From Candidatus Sabulitectum sp. (lineage in GTDB: Bacteria; Fermentibacterota; Fermentibacteria; Fermentibacterales; JCC-6): a stretch of DNA of 47,975 nt. Below the pieces are notes generated by a model. The model made no database searches and was not told the DNA's origin. It worked only from the letters and a program-made list of their open reading frames with translations. Shown here one piece after another: positions 8,374-15,343 of the stretch. The position numbers and the translations under genes were made by a program. The stretch lies in contig JAGLDY010000029.1 in NCBI GenBank assembly GCA_023145375.1, positions 1-47,975 of the forward strand, in the 5' to 3' direction. Within the stretch, counting starts at the first letter, position 1, and the number at the start of each line of letters is the position of its first letter.

Positions 8374-10213
8374 TACGATTCCTTACATGATCCTCTATGG
8401 AGCCAGCCACACCTGCAGGATCCAGTTTCAGGTCAGCAAGTATCTCCAGAGTGCTGCCATGGGGAGCAAATTCGTCAGGAATACCCAAGTTAAGAACATC
8501 CAACGCCGGTAGAATTGAGGTAACATACTGCCCGAACCCTCCTATGACAGAACCTTCCTCCAGAGTTATCACAGATCTGTTCTCAGCAAGGCTCCGGATA
8601 GTTTCCACAGGTGCTGGCTTCAGCCACACAGGGTCAAAGACCATCACATCTATACCCTTCTCTTTCAAGATATCCCCTGCAAGCGCTGCGGTGGAAACCA
8701 TAGGGCCAACCGCAATTATCAAAACCTGGTCACCTTCTCTTACTACTTGTCCAGTTCCCTGTGGCAGGCTGTCCGGTGAGGAGAATCGAAGTTCCGGCTC
8801 CTGTCCCCTGGGATACCTGATACCTGTAGGTCCGGACAGATCTTCCAGCTCTTTTGATATCAACTTTTTAAGTACGGTACAGTCTCTTGGTGCAGCAAGT
8901 TTGAGCCCTGGAACAGCAAGGAACATGGAAATATCGTAGATTCCGTGATGGGTGGGTCCATCCGCCCCCACCACCCCTGCTCTGTCCATGGCAAAAAGAA
9001 CCGGTGCATCCTGCAATGCCGCATCATGAATAACCTGATCATAGGCCCGCTGCATAAAGCTGCTGTAAATAGCAACCACGGGTTTCATACCACCAAAAGC
9101 CAGACCGCATGCAAAACTAACTGCATGCTGCTCTGCAATACCCACATCGAAGAAGCGATGGGGAAACCTGTTCGCAAATTTGGTAAGACCAGTACCATCA
9201 GGCATTGCTGCGGTAATTGCCACAACAGTTGGGTCCTTTTCCGCTGCATCAAGGATTGCCTCGGAAAAAGAACCTGTAAATTTGGCACCTGATGTTTTTG
9301 CAACGACACCACTGACGCCGTGATGGGAAACAGGTTGGGATTCCGCAGGACTGTAACCTTTGCCCTTCCGTGTGATAACATGAATAAGAACCGGACCGGG
9401 AAGCTTTTTTACTCTGCTCAGAACGCCTGTGAGTGCCGCCAGGTCATGACCTGGAATAGGTCCGAAATAGTTAACACCAAACTCTTCAAAAATGCTTGCC
9501 GGGGTAACAATGGTCTTTTTTACAGCAGATGAGACCTCATGGGCAGCGATCCTCATTCTCTCTCCAAGGGAAGGTACCTTGCCTAGGGCCTTCCAGACAC
9601 CGTCTTTGAATCGATTGTAAGTAGGATCTGTGAGAAGTTTATTGAGATGTTTTGAAAGAGCACCAACGTTCTTCGATATAGACATCTCATTGTCGTTGAG
9701 AATGATCGTGATATCAGTTTGAAGGGCTCCGGCATTGTTCAATCCCTCAAGTGCCAGCCCCGCTGTCATTGAACCGTCGCCAATGACCGCAACAACTCTT
9801 TCTCCCCTTCCCGATATATCCCTGGCGCCTGCAAAACCCAGGGCTGCACTAATCGATGTGCTGGAGTGGCCGGTTCCATACACATCAAATCTGCTTTCAG
9901 ATCTTCGGGGAAAACCACTTAATCCACCGGTCTGCCGGATGGTGTGAAACAACTCCCCCCGGCCGGTCAGCAGTTTCCACGGGTAGGTCTGATGACCCAC
10001 ATCCCATACTATCCTATCTATGCCCGGATCGTAAATAGTTAGAAGTGCAATAGTCAATTCAACCACACCCAGGCTTGAAGCCAGATGGCCTCCTGTGTTA
10101 CATATCACACCAATTATCCTTTTTCTCACCTCTGCAGCAAGAGTTACCCTGTCCTCCAGAGATAATTCTGCTACCTGTCCAGGCTCCTGTATCCCGTCAA
10201 GAATCTGTGACAC
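8360..10213 (-). CDS. dxs: 1-deoxy-D-xylulose-5-phosphate synthase
   Basis: Dxs condenses pyruvate and glyceraldehyde-3-phosphate, using thiamine diphosphate, in the first step of the MEP isoprenoid pathway. The 617-residue length is typical. Visible features are the N-terminal GGHLASSLGVVELT, WDVGHQTYPWKLLTGR, the thiamine-diphosphate-binding GDGSMTAGLALEGLNNAG with the following LNDNEMSIS, and in the second domain DVGIAEQHAVSFACGLA and DRAGVVGADGPTHHG. The GTG start overlaps the TAG stop of the upstream prenyl synthase gene by one base (TAGTG). Its place beside that gene groups the first step and the chain-elongation step of isoprenoid synthesis. Confidence 0.98.
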   Translation of the reverse strand: MSQILDGIQEPGQVAELSLEDRVTLAAEVRKRIIGVICNTGGHLASSLGVVELTIALLTIYDPGIDRIVWDVGHQTYPWKLLTGRGELFHTIRQTGGLSGFPRRSESRFDVYGTGHSSTSISAALGFAGARDISGRGERVVAVIGDGSMTAGLALEGLNNAGALQTDITIILNDNEMSISKNVGALSKHLNKLLTDPTYNRFKDGVWKALGKVPSLGERMRIAAHEVSSAVKKTIVTPASIFEEFGVNYFGPIPGHDLAALTGVLSRVKKLPGPVLIHVITRKGKGYSPAESQPVSHHGVSGVVAKTSGAKFTGSFSEAILDAAEKDPTVVAITAAMPDGTGLTKFANRFPHRFFDVGIAEQHAVSFACGLAFGGMKPVVAIYSSFMQRAYDQVIHDAALQDAPVLFAMDRAGVVGADGPTHHGIYDISMFLAVPGLKLAAPRDCTVLKKLISKELEDLSGPTGIRYPRGQEPELRFSSPDSLPQGTGQVVREGDQVLIIAVGPMVSTAALAGDILKEKGIDVMVFDPVWLKPAPVETIRSLAENRSVITLEEGSVIGGFGQYVTSILPALDVLNLGIPDEFAPHGSTLEILADLKLDPAGVAGSIEDHVRNRSEGC

Positions 10214-11094
10214 TATTTCCTTCTTTCCGGAAGGTATTCAACCAGCTCTTTAATAACTGACCAGTCACCATCAAGGGTATCAAGGTGCCTGGAGATGGAA
10301 ACCGCATTCCGGAATGCGAGTTCCTTAGCGCCCTGAACACCAAGCTCGTTCACCGGATTCCACTTCCCCATTCCCGCATCCTTTGAAACAGCTTTACCCA
10401 TTTCCTCGCTGGTACCGGTAACATCAAGGATATCATCTGTAAGCTGAAACAACCACCCGACCTGATCTCCAATTGATGAGATCGCCTCAAGTTCTTTTTT
10501 CGGAAAACCAGCAGACAATGAACCAAGTTCCATTGAGACTCTAATCATTGCAGAAGTCTTCCCTGTTATCATTCGCTCGGTCCAGATGCGGTCTGCAACT
10601 ACTGGATGATACATATCCATGAACTGTCCTCCCACAAGGAATGAAGCACCTGCCGCCCTGGTCAATCTGTATAACATAGCCGTTACAGTAGACTCAGGAA
10701 GATCTGCTCCAAGGAGTGTCCTGAAAGATTCCAGCAAAAGTCTGTCACCTGCAAAGACCGCCTTTTCTTTTCCGCAAACCTTGTGAAGAGCGGGTCTTCC
10801 CCTTCTCGTATCGTCATCATCCATTCCCGGGAGATCGTCATGAATAAGGGAATATGTATGGATCATCTCAACAGAACATGCCGCAGGCAGAGCATCTTCA
10901 ACTCTCCCCCCAAGTGCCTCACATGATCGAAGAACAAGAAATGGGCGCAACCGTTTACCGCCTGCGCTGATAGAATACGAGCAACTCTCTGCCTGCAAGC
11001 TCTCTTCGCAGAACAGAGGAAGTCTGTTCAGCGATTCCTCCACCTTGAGAACACTCTCTCTAAGTGAATTCTTCAGTCCAATGGACATACTCAT
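10213..11094 (-). CDS. ispA: Polyprenyl synthetase (farnesyl/geranylgeranyl diphosphate synthase type)
   Basis: This trans-prenyltransferase joins isopentenyl diphosphate units into short-chain prenyl diphosphates. The 293-residue protein has GGKRLRP (45-51), the first Asp-rich motif DDLPGMDDDDTRRGRP (from residue 86), and the second Asp-rich motif QLTDDILD near residue 215. Candidate starts are GTG 11100, ATG 11094 and ATG 11088. The ATG at 11094 has an AAGG seven bases upstream and is chosen. It overlaps the ymdB-like gene by 35 bp. The length and a small residue pattern before the first Asp motif fit the farnesyl class, but the product chain length is not certain. Confidence 0.9.
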   Translation of the reverse strand: MSMSIGLKNSLRESVLKVEESLNRLPLFCEESLQAESCSYSISAGGKRLRPFLVLRSCEALGGRVEDALPAACSVEMIHTYSLIHDDLPGMDDDDTRRGRPALHKVCGKEKAVFAGDRLLLESFRTLLGADLPESTVTAMLYRLTRAAGASFLVGGQFMDMYHPVVADRIWTERMITGKTSAMIRVSMELGSLSAGFPKKELEAISSIGDQVGWLFQLTDDILDVTGTSEEMGKAVSKDAGMGKWNPVNELGVQGAKELAFRNAVSISRHLDTLDGDWSVIKELVEYLPERRK

Positions 11095-11848
11095 ATACAC
11101 GCCTTAATTCTGAGACAGCAAGCTTAGCATCCAGAGTTACATCAAAACCATTAACCATTTCTCCACCCCGGGCAAGCATCAATTTGCTGTATCGGTCACT
11201 CAAGAATCTACTTATTGATGACTTCACTTCCATGCCGATCACACCCCTGGAAGAACCGCACATACCCAGATCGGTCAGGTACGCGGTTCCGCCTGGTAAT
11301 ACCTGCTCATCAGCAGTCTGGACGTGGGTATGTGTTCCAGCGAATACATTCACTCTGCCATCCACATAATGTGCAAGGGCAAGCTTCTCGCTGGTAGCTT
11401 CTGCGTGAAAGTCAACTATTCGCAAGTCAGCACTGGTACTGCTTAGGATCTTATCTATAACTTTGAAAGGGCTCTCTCCGGAAAAGTCGGTGAAGACAGT
11501 ACCCTGAAGGTTGATGACCTGAATTTTGAGGCCACACACCTCTCTGGTTACAAAGCCTTTTCCAGGCTTATCAGCGGGGTAATTAGCAGGACGCAACACT
11601 ACCGTTGCATCATCTGACAGAACTGGGATAATGGAATCTTTTTTCCAGATATGGTTACCGGATGTTATTACATCTGCTCCCGCTTCCAGAAGATCCTGAA
11701 CGATCTCAGGTGTTATTCCAAACCCTCCTGCAGCGTTCTCTCCATTCACCACAATGAGATCGTATCTGTCCCTGACCTTTGAAAGGTAGGAGGCCACAGC
11801 AAGCCTTCCAGGTCTTCCTACAACATCACCGAGAAGAAGAAACCTCAT
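11060..11848 (-). CDS. ymdB: YmdB-family metallophosphoesterase
   Basis: The 262-residue protein belongs to the calcineurin-like family typified by Bacillus YmdB, a 2',3'-cyclic nucleotide phosphodiesterase. Metal-binding motifs are GDVVG (7-11), NGENAAGG (35-42), GNH near residue 65, DFHAEAT near 148-154 and GTHTHVQTAD near 172-181. It follows rny after 10 bp, and the rny-ymdB pair is a known conserved neighbourhood linking RNA turnover and signalling. It overlaps the downstream prenyl synthase gene. The assignment of the exact substrate comes from the family, not from this sequence. Confidence 0.92.
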   Translation of the reverse strand: MRFLLLGDVVGRPGRLAVASYLSKVRDRYDLIVVNGENAAGGFGITPEIVQDLLEAGADVITSGNHIWKKDSIIPVLSDDATVVLRPANYPADKPGKGFVTREVCGLKIQVINLQGTVFTDFSGESPFKVIDKILSSTSADLRIVDFHAEATSEKLALAHYVDGRVNVFAGTHTHVQTADEQVLPGGTAYLTDLGMCGSSRGVIGMEVKSSISRFLSDRYSKLMLARGGEMVNGFDVTLDAKLAVSELRRVYEYVHWTEEFT

Positions 11849-11858
11849 TCAGCTACCT

Positions 11859-13409
11859 TTACCTTGCTGTTTCCGAGGTTCTTAACTCCCTTATTACGGT
11901 TACTTTGATCTGTCCCGGATACTCCATTTCCTCTTCTATCTTCCTGGCTATCTGCCTGGCCATATCAACTGCTGTCTCGTCTGACACTGCCTCAGGTCTC
12001 ACTGCTATCCTGAGTTCTCTTCCTGCCTGGATAGCATATGATTTCTTTACACCTTCAAAAGAATCAGCAATGGTCTCAAGCCTGCGAAGACGCTTGATGT
12101 ATAGCTCGAGGGTTTCTCTTCGTGCTCCAGGTCTGGCACTGCTCACAGCATCTGCAGCCTGAACAAGTATGGCATACAGGCTTTCAGGTTCAATTTCCTC
12201 GTGATGTGCACCAATGGCGTTTGATACGATCTTTGGTTCGTTGAATTTTCTGGCAAGCTCCATGCCCACCATCGCATGTGATCCTTCAAGTTCATGATCT
12301 GTTGCTTTTCCTATGTCGTGAAGAAGACCAACTCTTCTGGCCATGGCCGGGTCAAGACGAAGTTCACTTGCCAGAAGGCCACACATGTGTGAAACTTCAA
12401 GGGAATGCTGATACATGTTCTGACCGTAACTTGTTCTGTATCTCAGTCTTCCCAGATGTCTTATCAACTGAGGATGCAAACCGGTAACGCTTGCTTCCAT
12501 GGCCAGCTCGTTACCAAGTTTTCTTATGGTACGCTCCATCTCACTGCGAACCTTAGCCACTACAGCCTCAATACGCCCTGGATGTATCCTGCCATCGTTT
12601 ATCAGCTTATCAAGAGAAAGTCGGGCAACCTCTCTGCGCACAGGATCAAAACAGGAAAGAACAACAGCTTCAGGGGTGTCATCAATAACCACATCCACTC
12701 CGGTTGCCTTTTCAAAAGCTCTGATGTTGCGACCTTCACGGCCAATGATACGACCCTTCATGTCATCATTGGCAAGATTAACCACAGAAATGCAACTCTC
12801 GACAACATGATTTGCCGCACATCTCTGTATGGTTGTGGCAAGTATACTGTTGGCCTGGTCATCTGCAGCTCTCTCTGCTTCATCAAGTATTCTTCTTGTG
12901 AGCTTTGCTGCCTCCATATCCGTCTCTTCGCGGAGGTTCGCAAGAAGAAGCTCACGAGCTTGATCACTCGAAAGTTTAGCCACTTCTTCCAGTCTTGTGT
13001 TGTGCTCCTCCAGAAGTTTGTTGGCCCTCTGATGCTTCGCAAGCAGAGCCTGCTCCATCTCTCCCAGTGCAGTTTCCTGCTGAGAAAGTGATTCAGCACG
13101 ATTATCGAGGTTTTCTTTTGTTCTTTCAGACTGCTGAGAAAGTCTGTTGATGTCATTCTCTCGTTTATCAAGTTCAGACTGCTTTTTGTGCAGCTTCTCA
13201 AGTACCTTTGACCGCTCTTCAACAATCTTTTCTCTGCCCTCGAGAAGAACTTCTTTTTTTAGGGTCTCGATCTCTCTATTAGCCTCAGCAACAATGCGCT
13301 CAGCTTCTGTTGAAGCACCACCTATTTCCTTTGATACCAGCATCTTGTGCAGATAAAAGCCAAGCACGAATGCTGCAATAGCAATTGCACCGGGAATGAT
13401 ATAACCCAT
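11859..13409 (-). CDS. rny: Ribonuclease Y
   Basis: RNase Y is a membrane-anchored endoribonuclease that starts mRNA decay. The 516-residue protein has an N-terminal transmembrane segment (about 4-22), a long charged coiled coil (about 28-190), a KH RNA-binding domain containing GRIIGREGRNIRAFE (about 200-215), and an HD domain with LLHDIGKATDHE (from about 355). The ATG at 13407-13409 is the only sensible start. Its Shine-Dalgarno sequence GGAG at 13453-13456 lies inside a perfect 9-bp hairpin stem in the leader (separate entry), so translation may be controlled. Confidence 0.97.
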   Translation of the reverse strand: MGYIIPGAIAIAAFVLGFYLHKMLVSKEIGGASTEAERIVAEANREIETLKKEVLLEGREKIVEERSKVLEKLHKKQSELDKRENDINRLSQQSERTKENLDNRAESLSQQETALGEMEQALLAKHQRANKLLEEHNTRLEEVAKLSSDQARELLLANLREETDMEAAKLTRRILDEAERAADDQANSILATTIQRCAANHVVESCISVVNLANDDMKGRIIGREGRNIRAFEKATGVDVVIDDTPEAVVLSCFDPVRREVARLSLDKLINDGRIHPGRIEAVVAKVRSEMERTIRKLGNELAMEASVTGLHPQLIRHLGRLRYRTSYGQNMYQHSLEVSHMCGLLASELRLDPAMARRVGLLHDIGKATDHELEGSHAMVGMELARKFNEPKIVSNAIGAHHEEIEPESLYAILVQAADAVSSARPGARRETLELYIKRLRRLETIADSFEGVKKSYAIQAGRELRIAVRPEAVSDETAVDMARQIARKIEEEMEYPGQIKVTVIRELRTSETAR

Positions 13410-13416
13410 ACCTGTA

Positions 13417-13458
13417 TCTCCGTTTCAGGCGCAGGACGACTTCTATATCAAACGGAGA
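13417..13458 (-). promoter_or_regulatory. Leader hairpin sequestering the rny ribosome-binding site
   Basis: In the zapA-rny gap the mRNA can form a perfect 9-bp stem: TCTCCGTTT (minus strand, 13458-13450) with AAACGGAGA (13425-13417), around a 24-nt loop. The right arm contains the GGAG that is the best Shine-Dalgarno sequence for rny, ending about 8 nt before the ATG. A second short palindrome, GTCCTCGGAGGAC, lies at 13504-13516 overlapping the zapA stop codon. The structure would occlude ribosome binding unless opened or cleaved; a role in autoregulation is inference. Confidence 0.5.
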
Positions 13459-13515
13459 AACAGTATTCAACCTCCAGAACCCCGCGACACATCCGGGAGA
13501 ACTGTCCTCCGAGGA

Positions 13516-13926
13516 CTATAACCGTTCTTTGCTGCTGCCTGGGCTGGATTCCTGAATAATCGACAGGGTGCTTTCCGTAGCACTTATGACAGGTTCATGC
13601 TGTACACGGTCATTATCTTCCGGTGAAACATCCACCTGGACGAGAACTTTGTCTATTCTATCCGCTAGAGTAGACAGTAACAGCTGATGAACGTCTTCCG
13701 TTTCCTCCAGTTGTCTGGTTCTGGAAAAAAGCTCATCAGTTATGTTCAAAGATGCGAGAATAGCCACCTTCGCTGTGGAAGTCATGGCGACATTCTCTGT
13801 CATCTGCCGCATACGCATATCAAGAAAGTGGGCGATCTCCGCAATGTACGCCGGATCGCCCTCACCTCTTATGGAATATTCACGCCCGTAGATGTTCACT
13901 CTTGTGGTTTCCGGACGATCAGTCAT
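13516..13926 (-). CDS. zapA: Cell division protein ZapA
   Basis: ZapA is a small Z-ring-associated protein that cross-links FtsZ filaments. The 136-residue protein opens with the typical beta hairpin (VNIYGREYSIRGEGDPAYI), then the helix containing AHFLDMRMRQ and the stretch STAKVAILASLNITDELF, all ZapA hallmarks, followed by a coiled coil. The C-terminal 40 residues are longer than in most ZapA proteins and look disordered. It overlaps the upstream coiled-coil gene by 8 bp and ends in TAG. Its neighbour's shape (see next entry) suggests a ZapA-ZapB-like pair, which is inference. Confidence 0.85.
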   Translation of the reverse strand: MTDRPETTRVNIYGREYSIRGEGDPAYIAEIAHFLDMRMRQMTENVAMTSTAKVAILASLNITDELFSRTRQLEETEDVHQLLLSTLADRIDKVLVQVDVSPEDNDRVQHEPVISATESTLSIIQESSPGSSKERL

Positions 13927-14206
13927 TAGTACCCTGTCCCTGCTGACTTTTCAGTCTTTCCAGTCTTCCAAGCAGAGCCTCAAGTCTCTGCTTTAACTCC
14001 TGCCTCTCGCGCAGAAGTCGGGCGTAGTGAATTCTGAGGAGATTATACCCCTCAGAATCAGCGTTACCCTTCTGATACTCTACCCTGCTTTCGAGCTCCT
14101 CAACCCTTCCTGACAAGCGCCTGTTCTCTTCATCCATAGAGCGGTATCGAAGTATCAATCTGTCAACCGCTTCTGTAAGTCTCTCGGATGCGCCGGCCAT
14201 GGGCAA
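13919..14206 (-). CDS. Short coiled-coil protein next to zapA
   Basis: The 95-residue product is nearly all heptad-like coiled coil (about 5-88), rich in Leu, Arg and Glu, with no catalytic motif. The TTG at 14206 is chosen because a full AAGGAGG ribosome site ends seven bases upstream; the next ATG (14200) would be 13 bases away. The AAGGAGG overlaps the rplT stop region, so translation may be coupled. Its position directly before zapA and its length recall ZapB-like division factors, but I cannot show homology. Function unknown. Confidence 0.75.
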   Translation of the reverse strand: MPMAGASERLTEAVDRLILRYRSMDEENRRLSGRVEELESRVEYQKGNADSEGYNLLRIHYARLLRERQELKQRLEALLGRLERLKSQQGQGTND

Positions 14207-14218
14207 CGGGAAGCCTCC

Positions 14219-14578
14219 TTATTCTTGAAGACCCTTCCTGGCGACTTCGACAATTTTGCCGAACGCCACTGGATCCTTCACAGCAAGATCTGCCAGTATT
14301 TTTCTGTCAATAATAACTCCGGCCTTAATAAGACCGCTGATAAGAACACTGTAAGATATCCCGTGCTCTCTAGCAGCAGCGTTGATACGGGTGATCCAGA
14401 GTGCTCTGAAATTCCTCTTCTTGTTTCTTCTGTCTCTGTACTGATACTCAAGTGCTCTCTTGTTCGCATCGGCGGCAACTGTATACAGCTTCCGTCTTCC
14501 GCCAACATTGCCCTTGGCAGCCTTAAGTACCTTCTTGTGCCTCTTATGCCTGGCAACGGCGTTCCTAACTCTACTCAT
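14219..14578 (-). CDS. rplT: 50S ribosomal protein L20
   Basis: L20 is a primary 23S rRNA-binding protein needed for early assembly of the large subunit. The 119-residue protein has the standard basic N-terminal extension (MSRVRNAVARHKRHKKVLK), the YQYRDRRNKKRNFRALWITR segment and the globular ending. It lies 16 bp after rpmI in the classic infC-rpmI-rplT order. In other bacteria L20 represses this operon by binding its own mRNA; I did not find a specific operator here. Confidence 0.99.
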   Translation of the reverse strand: MSRVRNAVARHKRHKKVLKAAKGNVGGRRKLYTVAADANKRALEYQYRDRRNKKRNFRALWITRINAAAREHGISYSVLISGLIKAGVIIDRKILADLAVKDPVAFGKIVEVARKGLQE

Positions 14579-14594
14579 TATTCAGCCTCCGTAG

Positions 14595-14789
14595 TTACTT
14601 AGGCAGGAGTACTCTCATGCGCCTGGTATCGGAGGGTGACGCTATTCCTGCTGTGCGCAGTTTGCGTTTCCGCTTGCTGCTCTTTTTGGTTTTAATGTGA
14701 CCGGCATGACTGTGTCTAACACGGATCTTACCGGTTCCTGTCTTTTTGAATCGCCTTGCGGCACCTTTGTGGGTCTTCATCTTGGGCAT
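14595..14789 (-). CDS. rpmI: 50S ribosomal protein L35
   Basis: The 64-residue L35 begins MPKMKTHKGAARRFKKTGTG and continues with the KKSSKRKRKLR basic stretch, matching the family over its whole length. It is a small basic component of the large subunit. It lies 20 bp after infC and 16 bp before rplT, in the normal order of this translation operon. Confidence 0.99.
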   Translation of the reverse strand: MPKMKTHKGAARRFKKTGTGKIRVRHSHAGHIKTKKSSKRKRKLRTAGIASPSDTRRMRVLLPK

Positions 14790-14809
14790 ATTGATCCCCG
14801 TCTCTTCTG

Positions 14810-15337
14810 CTACTGCTTTGTGTTCTTTTCCCGTTTTGGAGCAAGTATCATTGTAAGAAACCTGCCCTCCATTACCGGTTGTCTCTCTATCTGTGCAAGG
14901 TCTTCCACATCATTTGAAAGACGATTTAAAAGATCGTAACCCTGATCCTTGTAAACCATCTGTCTTCCACGAAAGACCACTGTTGCCTTTACTTTGTGCC
15001 TGGACTCAAGAAATTCTCTTGCGTGCTTCATCTTGAAATTGTAATCGTGGGTATCGGTATTGGGTCTGAATTTTACTTCCTTCAGCCCGCCGGAATGCTG
15101 TTTTTTGCGAGCTTCCCTTTCCTTTCGGTTCAACTGGTACCGATACTTGCCGTAATCCATGATCCTGCACACAGGGGGATTACTGACACCACTTATTTCA
15201 ACAAGATCAAGACCTGCCGCACCAGCCATATCCATGGCCCTGGCATAATCAACCACTCCTACATGCTCCCCATCCTGATCAATCAGCCTGACTTTCTGAC
15301 TTCTGATCTCACCATTAACACGGGTGGAGTTTGCGAT
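14810..15337 (-). CDS. infC: Translation initiation factor IF-3, probable AUC start
   Basis: IF-3 binds the 30S subunit and enforces correct initiator tRNA and start-codon choice. From the first ATG/GTG/TTG in frame (GTG 15256) the protein would lack the beginning of its N domain. Upstream in frame, after the thrS stop, the conserved IF-3 opening VNGEIRSQKVRLIDQDGE is present with no ATG, GTG or TTG. An ATC codon at 15335-15337 lies nine bases after a GGAGG and gives a normal 175-residue protein starting (M)ANSTRVNGEIRS. Non-canonical AUU/AUC starts on infC are a known autoregulation device, since IF-3 discriminates against them. The C domain includes PPVCRIMDYGKYRYQ and KEVKFRPNTDTHDY. Confidence 0.93.
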   Translation of the reverse strand: MANSTRVNGEIRSQKVRLIDQDGEHVGVVDYARAMDMAGAAGLDLVEISGVSNPPVCRIMDYGKYRYQLNRKEREARKKQHSGGLKEVKFRPNTDTHDYNFKMKHAREFLESRHKVKATVVFRGRQMVYKDQGYDLLNRLSNDVEDLAQIERQPVMEGRFLTMILAPKREKNTKQ

Positions 15338-15343
15338 TTCCCT

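Noticed and set aside
8397..8939. 180-codon plus-strand frame
   Set aside because: It is antisense to dxs, and the composition (Ser/Pro/Arg rich) is typical of a mirror frame.
12405..13091. 228-codon open frame on the plus strand
   Set aside because: It lies wholly antisense to rny, whose KH and coiled-coil regions are unmistakable; the frame has no ribosome site or family resemblance.
13410..13515. Possible 6S RNA gene next to zapA
   Set aside because: 6S RNA often lies by zapA in Proteobacteria, but the gap is only 106 nt, shorter than 6S RNAs, and lacks the long closing stem with a central bubble; the ribosome-site hairpin explains the visible pairing better.
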